Source: Chryseobacterium piperi (GTDB lineage: Bacteria > Bacteroidota > Bacteroidia > Flavobacteriales > Weeksellaceae). From it: a stretch of 64,000 bases of DNA. Position 1 is the stretch's first letter; the number at the start of each line of letters is the position of its first letter. This document shows positions 35,297 to 45,013 of this stretch, piece by piece. A model generated the notes under the pieces. The model was not told where the DNA came from and made no database searches. It saw only the letters and a list, made by a program, of their open reading frames with translations. The DNA is taken from positions 3,038,001-3,102,000 of the forward strand of contig NZ_CP023049.2 of NCBI RefSeq assembly GCF_002285635.2. The letters run 5' to 3'. The translations under genes and the position numbers were made by a program.

Positions 35297-35571
35297 ATTG
35301 AATTATTCGATAGCTTTAAATTTTTAAGTAACAGTAATGGCGAAATCGTAAAACTGCTGATTTGCTAAATTGCGAATTTCAGGAGTGGTTATCATTTCGA
35401 TAGGAGAAATCTTTCATTTTTCAAGTACTTATGTGAACTTTTAATGCGTTATTCTAGCTGTTAAAAATCTATTAAGTGTTCTTTTGTGACTTTTGTGGTT
35501 TAATTTTTTTCACCACGGATGGCTGAGACTTGCACAGATGCTTACGTTATTCTTAAACAGATTCTAACAAA
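35297..35571. other. Intergenic stretch with interspersed-repeat-like strings
   Basis: No gene is seen. Positions 35340-35361 (GCGAAATCGTAAAACTGCTG) resemble 25749-25770 (GCGAAATCGCGGAATTGCCA). Near 35511-35540 CACCACGGATGGC...GCACAGATG resembles another interspersed flavobacterial string known to me from memory. The region probably also holds the 3' end of the rod operon transcript. Confidence 0.4.
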
Positions 35572-36147
35572 TCAGCTATTTCTATCTATTTCTATATCGA
35601 GTCTATACAAGAGACCATAAACTTCAGAAAGTGAAAATTTGGCCTTCTTTAGCCTGTTTGTTTCAGGATTAATAGAATAACTGAATGAAGTTCTGAAATC
35701 CGCTTTCTCAAGATTGGTATTTTCAAAGATTGCACCAGATAAATCACAATTCATAAAGACTGCATTCGAAAGATCACTCCCTTCGAAATCAACTTCGTTA
35801 AGTCTTGAGTTTTTAAATATCGTTTTCTTAATCGATGTTTTATAAAAGACAGAATTATTCAGCGAACAATCTTCAAACCTAAACGAAAGCCCAAACTCGT
35901 TACAGTCATTAAACTGCAACCCGAACATTTTACATTCCTTGAAGATGACATCCCGAAAAGCTGTCGAAACAAGTTTGACCATACTTAAATTGCATCCTAT
36001 GAATTCACAATCATTAAAGCTGAAAAACGAAAAATCTGCATATTCTAAATTACAGTTGCGGAACGTACAGTTTTCATATTCTCCTTTTTCAAGTTGTGAA
36101 AAGGCAGTGTTTTCGAAAGTTTGATCCAAGACATATGCTTCTTTCAT
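35572..36147 (-). CDS. Pentapeptide-repeat protein, Qnr-like shape
   Basis: This 191-residue protein is built almost wholly of A(D/N)LxX-type pentapeptides (ENCTF RNCNL EYADF SFFSF NDCEF IGCNL ... GSDLS NAVFM NCDLS GAIFE NTNLE KADF), which fold as a right-handed quadrilateral beta-helix. The C-terminal SYSINPETNRLKKAKFSLSE tail is like those of Qnr and related DNA-mimic proteins that bind gyrase. Whether this one protects topoisomerases is unknown. It lies 61 nt downstream of rodA on the same strand with no terminator between, so it may be the last gene of the rod-shape operon. Confidence 0.8.
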   Translation of the reverse strand: MKEAYVLDQTFENTAFSQLEKGEYENCTFRNCNLEYADFSFFSFNDCEFIGCNLSMVKLVSTAFRDVIFKECKMFGLQFNDCNEFGLSFRFEDCSLNNSVFYKTSIKKTIFKNSRLNEVDFEGSDLSNAVFMNCDLSGAIFENTNLEKADFRTSFSYSINPETNRLKKAKFSLSEVYGLLYRLDIEIDRNS

Positions 36148-36208
36148 AAGATTTTATGATGTAAGTATGATTTTTTAAATAAGATTAAAACAGAACGATT
36201 GTAAACTT

Positions 36209-37438
36209 CTACACTAAACTATTTTTATCGAAGTAGTTCAGTTTAAAAAAGATAAAAGTCATTGTAGAAAAGGCTAACAGGGAGCTTCCTCCATAACTAA
36301 AATAAGGCAACGGAATCCCAACGGTCGGGAAAAGCCCCATAACCATCCCTAAATTGATGGAAAAGTGCATCAGCAGTATCGAGGCAAAGCAATAGCCAAA
36401 AACCCGATTAAAAGTGGACTTCTGCTTCTCAGCCAGGTAGTAGATCCTTCCGATATATAACATATAGCACAATACCAGAGCTGCACTTCCTACAAACCCC
36501 CACTCTTCACCCACTGTACAGAAAATATAATCGGTACTCTGCTCAGGAACAAATTTCCCCTGAGTCACTGATCCTTCGCGATATCCTTTTCCTAAAAGCC
36601 CACCTGAACCAATTGCCGTTTTAGAATAAAGCAAATTGTATCCAGATGTATCTCTAAACGCTTTTTCTCCTTTATAGAGAACTTCAATCCTTTCTCTCTG
36701 GTGCTTAGGAAGCTTTTCCAGAATATAAGGTGTTGCAAATGCTAAACCACATAACAACAATATAGACCCCGCTATACTTGAAATAGAGATAACATCCCAG
36801 GACATTCTATAATAGTTCAGTGCAATTAAAATTCCGGCAATAACCACGATAGCAATAACCACATAAATAGGATCCACTGCTAGTGATACTAAAAATACCG
36901 AGGCAAAAAGAAACCCGATACCAAACAAGAAGCCACTTAAGCCTTCTCTGTATAAGGCAATAAAAAAGGCTACAAAAACCAACAATGACCCTACATCAGG
37001 AATCGCCAGTACAACAATTCCAGGAATTCCTACAATAGCCAAAGAAGTTAGCAGTGATTTTTTATTATTCAAATTAAAATCAGGACTGGAAACGTAATTA
37101 GCTAACATCAGAGCTGTTCCCAATTTGGCAAATTCTACAGGCTGCAAACTCAGAGGGCCGAATTTATACCAGTTCTTCTGACCAAGCACTTCTTTCCCAA
37201 ATGGAAACAGACCTATCAGCAAAAGAACACCTACAATATAGATGATCCCTGCCATATTTTCGAAGAATTTAGTTCTGGTAAAAAAAATAATAATCCCCAC
37301 AAAAACAGAAACTCCAAACCATACAGCCTGTCTCGTTCCACTTGCAGGTTCCACACTATAGATATTTGCTATAGCAAATATGCAAAGCAAGAAATATAAA
37401 CCAAGACCTAATTTATCTAATCCTTCTGTCCATTTCAT
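36209..37438 (-). CDS. rodA: Rod-shape SEDS glycosyltransferase RodA
   Basis: This 409-residue polytopic protein of about ten helices has SEDS-family motifs: KFGPLSLQPVEFAKLGTAL, the catalytic-region YNLLYSKTAIGSGGLLGKGYREGS, EQSTDYIFCTVGEEWGFVG and the C-terminal FPTVGIPLPYFSYGGSS. It polymerises lipid II glycan strands during cell elongation together with PBP2. The start codon overlaps the mrdA stop by 4 nt, so the two partners are translated from one message. Confidence 0.95.
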   Translation of the reverse strand: MKWTEGLDKLGLGLYFLLCIFAIANIYSVEPASGTRQAVWFGVSVFVGIIIFFTRTKFFENMAGIIYIVGVLLLIGLFPFGKEVLGQKNWYKFGPLSLQPVEFAKLGTALMLANYVSSPDFNLNNKKSLLTSLAIVGIPGIVVLAIPDVGSLLVFVAFFIALYREGLSGFLFGIGFLFASVFLVSLAVDPIYVVIAIVVIAGILIALNYYRMSWDVISISSIAGSILLLCGLAFATPYILEKLPKHQRERIEVLYKGEKAFRDTSGYNLLYSKTAIGSGGLLGKGYREGSVTQGKFVPEQSTDYIFCTVGEEWGFVGSAALVLCYMLYIGRIYYLAEKQKSTFNRVFGYCFASILLMHFSINLGMVMGLFPTVGIPLPYFSYGGSSLLAFSTMTFIFFKLNYFDKNSLV

Positions 37439-39432
37439 TGCTCTTTGGTTTTTTGAGGGGTTGTTTCTGCTTCTATTTGCTTCTTAAGTTGTTCTTTTTG
37501 TTTTTTAATAAAATCCAGGCTGTCTTGTTTTTTCTTAAGCTTTATGGAATCTAATTTAGGATCTTTATATAAACCTTTACGTTTTAAGTCCGCAACCCAT
37601 TGCCTTTTATATTCAGGCATAAAGCTTGCGTTTACCATTTTCTTATAAAGATTTTCTCTTTTTAAGTCTCCCGTAATATACTTCTCAGCAATAACCGTAG
37701 ATGCCGGTCCTGCCCAGGTAGCTCCAAATCCAGCATGTTCCATTACGGCTACCACTACAATTTTTGGTTTATCAGCCGGAGCAATCAATACAAAAATAGA
37801 GTTATCCTTTCCTTGTGGAACCTGCGCTGTTCCTGTCTTTGCCAACTGTGTAAAATCATTTGATTTTAGACTTCTTGCAGTACCTCTTAGAACCACCGCT
37901 TCCATTCCTTTTAAAACAGGATCGAAATGTTTAGTATCTACTAATGTCTTATGTTTTTTCTTAAATCTTGGATCAGGGTTTGGTTTTCCATCTACAGACT
38001 TAACAATATGTGGTGTATAATACCAGCCTTTATTAGCAATTGCTGCGACAAAGTTGGCTAATTGCAATGGAGTTAACAGAACATCACCTTGCCCCATTCC
38101 ATTAAAAACAGCTCCTGTTGAAAGTGGGCTCCAGTTTTTAGTTTTAGCTCTCTTTTCATACATCTCCCCACTAGGAATTCTACCTTTAGACCCTACTGCT
38201 AAATCGTTGTTTAAAAATTCTCCAACTCCAAAACTGCTCATGATTTTTTTCCATTCATCAACCCCTCTGGATGGATCTCCAGGATACTTATTGACAATCG
38301 CCAGATAGGCATAGGAAAAATAACAGTTACTGGACACCTGTATTGAAGGGATTAAAGGGACAGCTCCCCCATGACCTTTGATTCTTAATCCTTTATAATT
38401 AAAACCTCCTCCACATGGAAAAATTGTATTTTCATCCATAACACCCATTTGCATTCCGGCTAGTGCTGTCAAAAGCTTAAACGTAGACCCCGGAGGATAG
38501 GCTGCCTGAAGTGATCGGTCAAATGTAGGCTTGTTTTCGTAAAGAGTATCTTTCCCTAACCTATATAGGTTTCTGGATTTATTAGGACCAGTGAAAAGAT
38601 TAGGGTCAACATCAGGTCCGGTAGCCGCAACTAAAATCTCTCCGTTATTAGGATCAATGGCAACAATAGCCCCATGTTTATTAACCAACATTTCTTCTGC
38701 TGTCTTTTGTAGGTCATAATCGATGGTAAGGGTAACATCTTTTCCGGTGATAACATCTTTATCCAAAGCCCCATCTTTATAAGAGCCTATGTTTCGAAGT
38801 CTGATGTCTTTTTGTATATACTTTATTCCCTTTACCCCGCGAAGCTCCTTTTCATAGGATTTTTCTACTCCAGATTTTCCAATGAAGTCTCCCGGTAAAT
38901 AATAAATAGAATCTTTTTTGATATCCCTTTCATTCACCTCATTGGTATATCCCAATAAGTTTCCGGATGTAGAAACCTCATATTGTCTTTGAGGTCTTGA
39001 AACAATACTGAAAGCTGGATATTTGAAAATAATTTCCTGAACTCTTGCAATATCTTCTCTGCTGAGGTCCTTCATGAATGTCATCGGAGTCAGTTTCGAA
39101 TAATATTTCTCTTTCGTAATGGTATTGATTCTTCTAATGAAATCAGGTTTTGTAATTTTCATTAAACTACAAAAAGCCAATGTATCAAAGTCAGGCTTCA
39201 TCAATGCCTGAGTAAAAGAGATTTCATAGGCAGGCTGATTGCCTACCATAATTTTCCCATTCCTATCAAAAATTACTCCCCTCTGAGGAATAACATATTC
39301 AGTTTTAATTGAGGTATTCGCCGCGTTGAGGGCATATCGATCCGTAAATAATTGCAAATAAGCAAGCCTTGCTACAAAAATAAGAGCAATAACGGCGACA
39401 ACGGCAAAGATTTTTAAATAACGTGTGTTCAA
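37435..39432 (-). CDS. mrdA: Penicillin-binding protein 2 (elongation transpeptidase)
   Basis: This 665-residue class B PBP has one N-terminal membrane helix (YLKIFAVVAVIALIFVARLAY), a pedestal domain (RGVIFDRNGKIMVGNQPAYEI) and a transpeptidase domain with the SxxK motif in YPPGSTFKL, SxN in SSNCYFSY and KTG in LAKTGTAQ. It cross-links peptidoglycan in the elongasome with RodA. The charged Lys/Gln-rich C-terminal tail of about 60 residues is not catalytic. The start overlaps mreD by 4 nt. Confidence 0.95.
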   Translation of the reverse strand: MNTRYLKIFAVVAVIALIFVARLAYLQLFTDRYALNAANTSIKTEYVIPQRGVIFDRNGKIMVGNQPAYEISFTQALMKPDFDTLAFCSLMKITKPDFIRRINTITKEKYYSKLTPMTFMKDLSREDIARVQEIIFKYPAFSIVSRPQRQYEVSTSGNLLGYTNEVNERDIKKDSIYYLPGDFIGKSGVEKSYEKELRGVKGIKYIQKDIRLRNIGSYKDGALDKDVITGKDVTLTIDYDLQKTAEEMLVNKHGAIVAIDPNNGEILVAATGPDVDPNLFTGPNKSRNLYRLGKDTLYENKPTFDRSLQAAYPPGSTFKLLTALAGMQMGVMDENTIFPCGGGFNYKGLRIKGHGGAVPLIPSIQVSSNCYFSYAYLAIVNKYPGDPSRGVDEWKKIMSSFGVGEFLNNDLAVGSKGRIPSGEMYEKRAKTKNWSPLSTGAVFNGMGQGDVLLTPLQLANFVAAIANKGWYYTPHIVKSVDGKPNPDPRFKKKHKTLVDTKHFDPVLKGMEAVVLRGTARSLKSNDFTQLAKTGTAQVPQGKDNSIFVLIAPADKPKIVVVAVMEHAGFGATWAGPASTVIAEKYITGDLKRENLYKKMVNASFMPEYKRQWVADLKRKGLYKDPKLDSIKLKKKQDSLDFIKKQKEQLKKQIEAETTPQKTKEQ

Positions 39433-39935
39433 ACTTTTTGTTTGATTTTAAATATTAGTGCGTAAATAACTATAAATATAAAGGAAATTATACTTGTTAC
39501 CAACACATTAAACAATATTTCAAAAAATCTGCTAAACTTAAAGAACTCTATATACTGTACTATAAGCTGATGCAGGAAAATACTTGAAAAAAGAAACAGT
39601 AAGAACTGTGCCCATTGAAGGGATTGAAAAGAAAAAAAGTCAGTGGATGTATCGGTAGACGTCCTGAAAATTATTGTTCTGAAGTAAGCAATAAGCGTCG
39701 TAGCAAGCGCATTGATCCCCCAGGAATATAAAAAGGCATCAATGGAAAGACCGATTAAAAAACTTAACGCTAAAAATTGAAATCTATTTCTGAAGAAAGG
39801 ATAGAACATGACAAACACCGGGTACAATACCGGCGTATATTTTCCGAATAACATGATCCTGTTCAAAACAAAAATTTGTAATGCAACAAGAAAAATCATG
39901 ATTAAAATATCCGTAAATAATGTTCTGCTAATCAT
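39429..39935 (-). CDS. mreD: Rod-shape-determining protein MreD
   Basis: This 168-residue protein has about five membrane helices, as usual for MreD, with little sequence conservation beyond hydrophobicity (LFTDILIMIFLVALQIFVLN, FLALSFLIGLSIDAFLYSWG). It stabilises the MreC-MreD-RodA-PBP2 assembly in the inner membrane. Identification rests mainly on position between mreC (8-nt overlap) and mrdA (4-nt overlap) and on size and topology. Confidence 0.88.
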   Translation of the reverse strand: MISRTLFTDILIMIFLVALQIFVLNRIMLFGKYTPVLYPVFVMFYPFFRNRFQFLALSFLIGLSIDAFLYSWGINALATTLIAYFRTIIFRTSTDTSTDFFSFQSLQWAQFLLFLFSSIFLHQLIVQYIEFFKFSRFFEILFNVLVTSIISFIFIVIYALIFKIKQKV

Positions 39936-40782
39936 TTTCTTTTTTTATTACTGCTTGTAATGTATCCTGAATCTTCTGAACCTCAGCTTTTTTAAGGCTT
40001 TTAACCACATATACTTTGCTCAAAGAACCCATCTTTTCACTCAGTTCTACGGATATATCCCAAAATCCAGTCTTATTATCTACAGAGTATCCCGCAACAG
40101 TCCCAATCATAACTCCCTTTGGAAAGATTGCTGATTTCCCATCGGTAACAATAGTATCTCCTACCTTTAAAGCAACATATTTTGGAATATCAGCCAAATG
40201 CATGACTCTGGAATTATCTCCATTCCAGGTTAAGGTTCCAAAATATCCCGATTTTTTTAAAGATGCATTGATCCGGATTCTGTTTACACTTAAAACCGAC
40301 TGGACTAATGCATAGCTATCTGTAGAGTTGATTACAATCCCTGCAATTCCTTTAGGTGCCATAACCCCCATTTGAGGAAATACGCCATCTCTCCGGCCAC
40401 GATTGATTGTAAAATAGTTGTTTCTTCTGTTGATACTGTTGAAAACAATTTCTCCATCTACAAATGTATAAATCTGTCCTCCTCCTAAAGTATCGTGAAC
40501 TTTTCTGAAAACTGGTTTTTTGGCACCGTCTTTTCCATACAGCTCAACCATTAAGGCTTTATTCTGAGCAACAAGATCTTCATTGATCTGCTTAAGCTTC
40601 AGATAAGAAACCCCTTCATCGATATATCCGGAAACCCATGAATTTAATGCGGCTGATTGGCCGGCAATCCAGGATTTCTGCATGGCATTCTTAGAGAATA
40701 TCAGAACCAGAGCAATAATTTGCAAGAAAATAAAGAAGACAAAAAGAGCGTTCTTCGAAAATAATCTCAGCAAAAATCCCAT
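39928..40782 (-). CDS. mreC: Rod-shape-determining protein MreC
   Basis: This 284-residue protein has one N-terminal helix (ALFVFFIFLQIIALVLIFS), a coiled coil (about residues 55-80, LKLKQINEDLVAQNKALMVEL) and a C-terminal double beta-barrel with the MreC core GVMAPKGIAGIVINSTDSYALVQSVL and TIVTDGKSAIFPKGVMIGTV. It acts in the periplasm as scaffold that activates PBP2-RodA. It begins 26 nt after mreB. Confidence 0.93.
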   Translation of the reverse strand: MGFLLRLFSKNALFVFFIFLQIIALVLIFSKNAMQKSWIAGQSAALNSWVSGYIDEGVSYLKLKQINEDLVAQNKALMVELYGKDGAKKPVFRKVHDTLGGGQIYTFVDGEIVFNSINRRNNYFTINRGRRDGVFPQMGVMAPKGIAGIVINSTDSYALVQSVLSVNRIRINASLKKSGYFGTLTWNGDNSRVMHLADIPKYVALKVGDTIVTDGKSAIFPKGVMIGTVAGYSVDNKTGFWDISVELSEKMGSLSKVYVVKSLKKAEVQKIQDTLQAVIKKEND

Positions 40783-40808
40783 TCAGATAGAGTCGTAAAA
40801 AGTTAAAA

Positions 40809-41834
40809 TTATTTAATTAAGAAATTGAATTTATCCATATTCTTAAGTGCAATACCAGTCCCGCGAACTACCGCTCTCAACGGATCTTCAGCTACAAAAA
40901 CAGGAAGACCTGTCTTCTTGTGTAATCTGTCCGCCAGACCTCTCAACAATGCACCACCTCCAGCAAGATAAATACCTGTTTTATAAATATCAGCAGCCAA
41001 TTCAGGAGGCGTTAAAGAAAGCGTCTCCATAACTGCGTCTTCAATTCTGATAATAGATTTATCCAATGCACGGGCAATTTCTTTGTAGCCCACCATGATT
41101 TCTTTTGGTTTTCCTGTAATAAGGTCTCTACCTTGTACCGGAATATCTTCAATATCAACGTCTAAATCTTCAACAGCAGATCCCACTTCTATTTTCACTC
41201 GCTCAGCTGTTCTTTCACCAATATAAAGATTATGGTGAGTTCTCAGAAAATATGCGATATCATTTGTAAATACATCTCCTGCAATTTTCACAGATTTGTC
41301 ACAAACAATACCTCCTAAAGCAACTACTGCAATTTCAGTAGTACCACCACCTATATCGATGATCATATTTCCTTCAGGTTTTTGTACATCTATCCCAACT
41401 CCTATTGCAGCTGCCATCGGCTCATAAATCAGCCTTACTTCTTTTGCATTTACTTTTTGTGCAGAGTCTCTTACCGCTCTTTTCTCAACTTCGGTAATCC
41501 CGGAAGGAATACAGATAACGATTCTTAGAGCAGGTTGAATAAATTTACCTTTGATCCCAGGAATTTTCTTAATAAATTCTTTGATCATGTGCTCAGAAGC
41601 ATGAAAATCCGCAATAACTCCATCCTTCAAAGGACGGATGGTTTTGATGTCTTCATGGGTTTTCCCCTGCATATGTTTAGCCTGTTCCCCTACAGCTATC
41701 GGCCTGCCAGTAGAACGTTCAATCGCAACGATTGACGGCTGGTCTATAACAATTTTATTATTATGGATGATAAGTGTGTTAGCAGTTCCCAAGTCTATCG
41801 CAATTTCTTGCGTAAACATATCGAATAAACTCAT
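40809..41834 (-). CDS. mreB: Actin-like rod-shape protein MreB
   Basis: This 341-residue protein belongs to the MreB family: phosphate-1 motif AIDLGTANTLI, phosphate-2 MIIDIGGGTTEIAV, adenosine motif YLAGGGALLRGLADRL, and the hinge EPMAAAIGVGIDV. It forms membrane-bound antiparallel filaments that direct lateral wall synthesis. It is the first gene of the mreBCD-mrdA-rodA operon, with a -7 box at 41858-41865 on the minus strand. Confidence 0.96.
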   Translation of the reverse strand: MSLFDMFTQEIAIDLGTANTLIIHNNKIVIDQPSIVAIERSTGRPIAVGEQAKHMQGKTHEDIKTIRPLKDGVIADFHASEHMIKEFIKKIPGIKGKFIQPALRIVICIPSGITEVEKRAVRDSAQKVNAKEVRLIYEPMAAAIGVGIDVQKPEGNMIIDIGGGTTEIAVVALGGIVCDKSVKIAGDVFTNDIAYFLRTHHNLYIGERTAERVKIEVGSAVEDLDVDIEDIPVQGRDLITGKPKEIMVGYKEIARALDKSIIRIEDAVMETLSLTPPELAADIYKTGIYLAGGGALLRGLADRLHKKTGLPVFVAEDPLRAVVRGTGIALKNMDKFNFLIK

Positions 41835-41857
41835 ATTTTTCTTCTGATTTAAGTTTA

Positions 41858-41865
41858 CAAAGATA
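41858..41865 (-). promoter_or_regulatory. -7 box of the mre operon
   Basis: Read on the minus strand this is TATCTTTG, a match to TAnnTTTG, 23 nt before the mreB ATG. Confidence 0.5.
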
Positions 41866-42057
41866 TAAATTAAACAGTACTAATAAAATTTGATAAGCAT
41901 ATAATTTGGTTAAAATTTGGTTAAAATTTAAAATAATTTATAAACAGTTAACTTAATTTTTTATAATACTATTCGAAACAAAGATCCACAGCGGATTTAT
42001 AGTTTTTTACGATAACAATCATATACAATTTCAGAAACCGTTTAATTAAAAAAAGCG

Positions 42058-42065
42058 TAAATTTG
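42058..42065 (+). promoter_or_regulatory. -7 box very close to the hemA start
   Basis: TAAATTTG matches TAnnTTTG and ends only 9 nt before the hemA ATG at 42075, so the untranslated leader would be about 4 nt. The -33 region shows no clear TTG. Confidence 0.45.
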
Positions 42066-42074
42066 CCGTTGCTT

Positions 42075-43349
42075 ATGTTACAGTATTCTAATATACATCA
42101 GACGTCAAATTTCGCAGTACTTTCTATAAGCTACGAGAAAGCGGATGGAGAAACACGTGGGAAATTTGCGTTTTTTGATGAAAATATAAAAAGTTTTGTT
42201 ACCCGAATTCATGATGAAAATTTAGGGGATGCTTTTGTGGTTTCCACCTGTAACAGAACGGAGATTTATACCACTACCCCCAATTACCTTTTGGTTGCCG
42301 AAGAGTACTGCAAAACAATCGGGGTAAATATCACAGACTTTCTTCAGTTTGCCAATATCTTAACCAAAGAAGAGGCATTGAAACATTTGTTCAGGGTAGC
42401 TGCCGGTCTGGAAAGCCAGATTATCGGAGACTTTGAAATTATCGGACAAATTAAAAAGGCCTATAGCCGATTTAAGAAAGAAAGACAGAATTCGAATCCT
42501 TATTTAGAACGAGCCATCAATTCTGCCATCCAGATTTCAAAAAGAATCAAAAACGAAACGGGGATCTCCAATGGCGCTGCTTCTGTTTCCTACGCAGCAG
42601 TTCATTACATCCTTAATAATCAAAAAAGAATTACCGAAAAAAACATCTTGCTTTTAGGAGTAGGAGAAATCGGACAAAATACGGTTGAAAATTTAGTAAA
42701 ACATGTCTATCAGCCAAAAATAAAAATCGCTAACAGAACTCAGGAGAAAGCAGAGAAAATTTCCCAGAAATATTCAATTCCTCATGTTGATTATGCTGAT
42801 TTTGACGAAGAACTAAAAAATACGGACATCCTTATTGTAGCAACAGGAGCAAAACATCCTATTGTAAACCAATCCCATTTCCCGAATGGAAAAGAAACTT
42901 TAGTGATCGACCTTTCTATTCCCCATAATGTTGAAAAAGATGTTACCCAAAATAAAAATGTAACCCTGATTGATGTGGATGAGCTTTCAAAACAAATTCA
43001 GGAAACCATCCAGCAAAGGGAAAAAGAAATTCCTAAAGCAGAACTCATAATCAAGGAAATGACAAAAGACTTTCTCGAATGGGAAAAAAAGAGAAAACTC
43101 GCTCCTAACATCCACCATTTCAAAGCAGTTCTTAAAAATATGGAACGTAATGAAATGCACCAGTTTTACAGAAAAAACAAATACATCAATATAGACGATA
43201 TGGCGCTTTCTGAGAAAATGATTCAGAAAATCACCAACCGTTTTGCAAAATACATCATAGACAATCCTTGGAAAGCCGAAGAAATTAGTAAATTAATGCA
43301 CGAAATATTAGTTGAACAACCAAACAACGAATTCAATGAAAAGCATTAG
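42075..43349 (+). CDS. hemA: Glutamyl-tRNA reductase
   Basis: Starting at the ATG at 42075 gives 424 residues. The N-terminal catalytic domain has the nucleophile Cys in VVSTCNRTEIY, followed by GLESQIIGDFEIIGQIKKAY, the NADPH-binding Rossmann segment ILLLGVGEIGQNTVENL, and a C-terminal dimerisation helix region. It reduces glutamyl-tRNA to glutamate-1-semialdehyde, the first committed step of C5 haem synthesis. It heads a hemA-hemC-hemD-hemE cluster and overlaps hemC by 14 nt. Confidence 0.95.
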   Translation: MLQYSNIHQTSNFAVLSISYEKADGETRGKFAFFDENIKSFVTRIHDENLGDAFVVSTCNRTEIYTTTPNYLLVAEEYCKTIGVNITDFLQFANILTKEEALKHLFRVAAGLESQIIGDFEIIGQIKKAYSRFKKERQNSNPYLERAINSAIQISKRIKNETGISNGAASVSYAAVHYILNNQKRITEKNILLLGVGEIGQNTVENLVKHVYQPKIKIANRTQEKAEKISQKYSIPHVDYADFDEELKNTDILIVATGAKHPIVNQSHFPNGKETLVIDLSIPHNVEKDVTQNKNVTLIDVDELSKQIQETIQQREKEIPKAELIIKEMTKDFLEWEKKRKLAPNIHHFKAVLKNMERNEMHQFYRKNKYINIDDMALSEKMIQKITNRFAKYIIDNPWKAEEISKLMHEILVEQPNNEFNEKH

Positions 43350-44244
43350 AATAGGAACAAGAAATTCAGCACTTGCTCTTTGGCAGGCAAGAGAAGTTGC
43401 AAGATATTTGCAAAACAATAATTACATGACAGAGATTGTGCCCATCGTTTCTTCGGGGGATAAAAATCTCAATCAACCATTATATTCTTTAGGAATTACA
43501 GGTGTCTTCACAAGAGATCTCGATATCGCATTATTAAACGACGAAATAGATATTGCTGTACATTCTTTAAAGGATGTACCTACTCAGCTGCCTCAACACA
43601 TTGAGCTTATTGCTTACCTGGAAAGAGATTTTCCTCAGGATGTCTTAATAAGAAAAGAATCATCCAGAGATAAAGAATTCCATGAACTAAAACTAGCGAC
43701 AAGTAGCTTAAGAAGAAGAGCCTTCTGGTTAAAGTATTATCCCGACGCTACTTTTTCTGATATTCGTGGTAATATTCAGACCCGACTTCAAAAATTAGAG
43801 GAACAGGATTTTGATGCCACTATCTTATCTTTAGCAGGCATTAAAAGAATGAAGATGGATATTGATTATGAAATGCTTCCATTAATGATTCCGGCACCAT
43901 CTCAGGGAGTCATTGCTGTTGCGGGCCATTCTGACAAAAAAGAAATCAACGAAATCGTTAATCAAATCAACCATAAAGAAACACAAATCTGTGTTGAGAT
44001 TGAGAGAAACTTTCTAAGCACTCTTGAAGGAGGTTGTACTGCTCCCATAGGAGCCTTTGCTGAAATATTCGATGATCAGATCCGTTTTAAAGCTGCCCTT
44101 TGCTCTTTAGATGGGAAAAACTGCATTGCTACTGATGAAAGCTTCATCTACAATGATTCTGAAAATTTTGGAGAAAAATACGCAAAAATCGTTCTTGAAA
44201 ACGGAGGTAAAGAATTGATGGCAGAAATCAAAAGTCAAATCTAA
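43336..44244 (+). CDS. hemC: Hydroxymethylbilane synthase
   Basis: Using ATG at 43336 (MKSIRIGTRNSALALWQA) gives 302 residues, the family's normal size; the frame is open upstream within hemA. Motifs include DIAVHSLKDVPTQLP, LKLATSSLRRRAFWLKYYPD, RGNIQTRLQKL and the dipyrromethane cofactor-binding Cys in EGGCTAPIGAFAE. It polymerises four porphobilinogens in the cytosol. Confidence 0.95.
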   Translation: MKSIRIGTRNSALALWQAREVARYLQNNNYMTEIVPIVSSGDKNLNQPLYSLGITGVFTRDLDIALLNDEIDIAVHSLKDVPTQLPQHIELIAYLERDFPQDVLIRKESSRDKEFHELKLATSSLRRRAFWLKYYPDATFSDIRGNIQTRLQKLEEQDFDATILSLAGIKRMKMDIDYEMLPLMIPAPSQGVIAVAGHSDKKEINEIVNQINHKETQICVEIERNFLSTLEGGCTAPIGAFAEIFDDQIRFKAALCSLDGKNCIATDESFIYNDSENFGEKYAKIVLENGGKELMAEIKSQI

Positions 44245-44281
44245 TTTAACTTCTTACCTTTACTTCACCAACCTTTATAAA

Positions 44282-44965
44282 ATGAAAATCTTATTTACCA
44301 AAAATATAGACCCATCTGTTTTATCCAAAGAAATTGGAGAGCATGTTACGGCTGACTGTATTGAGGTAATTAAAACGATTCCGTTACAGGTTCATCCATT
44401 TGATCTGAAAAATTATTCTCTCATTTTCACAAGTGCTAATGGAGTAATTGCTTTTTTTAAAAATCAATTCAAACCCAATGAGGATTTTACAGCAAAAAAT
44501 TACAATAAGATTTATTGTGTCGGAGAGAAAACAAAAAGAGAGTTAAGAAAAAATGGATTCGGCACTTTCAAGGTTCTGAAAAATGCAGAAGCATTATCTT
44601 CATTCATTATCGGACACTGCCCGCATGAACAATTCCTGCATTTTTGCGGAAATCTGGCTCTCGATGTTCTCGACTGCGATCTGCCGCTGCAAAATATCAA
44701 ATATAAGAAAGTAACGATCTACAAGACAGAGGAAATTAATCCTTTAATAACTGAAAAATATCATGCTGTAGTTTTTTTCAGTCCAAGTGGAGTTCGTAGT
44801 TTTGCAAAACAAAATTCACTGGAAGGCATTCAGCTTTTCTCGATAGGAGAAACTACTTCCGGTGAGCTTAAAAAATACACACAAGAACAAATTTTCACTT
44901 CTGAAGGCAATACATTGACATCCATTATGGATCTCATCAGAAGAGAACTTAAAAATAACCAGTGA
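44282..44965 (+). CDS. hemD: Uroporphyrinogen-III synthase
   Basis: This 227-residue protein is weakly conserved, as HemD always is, but shows the two-domain pattern with LIFTSANGVIAFF, IYCVGEKTKRELRKNGF, HFCGNLALD and AVVFFSPSGVRSFAKQN, which are typical of HemD. It closes and inverts ring D of hydroxymethylbilane. Position between hemC and hemE supports the call. Confidence 0.88.
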   Translation: MKILFTKNIDPSVLSKEIGEHVTADCIEVIKTIPLQVHPFDLKNYSLIFTSANGVIAFFKNQFKPNEDFTAKNYNKIYCVGEKTKRELRKNGFGTFKVLKNAEALSSFIIGHCPHEQFLHFCGNLALDVLDCDLPLQNIKYKKVTIYKTEEINPLITEKYHAVVFFSPSGVRSFAKQNSLEGIQLFSIGETTSGELKKYTQEQIFTSEGNTLTSIMDLIRRELKNNQ

Positions 44966-45013
44966 AGCACCAATTGCCCGGCAATTTGACTGCTGTATTA
45001 TTTTAAATAAATT

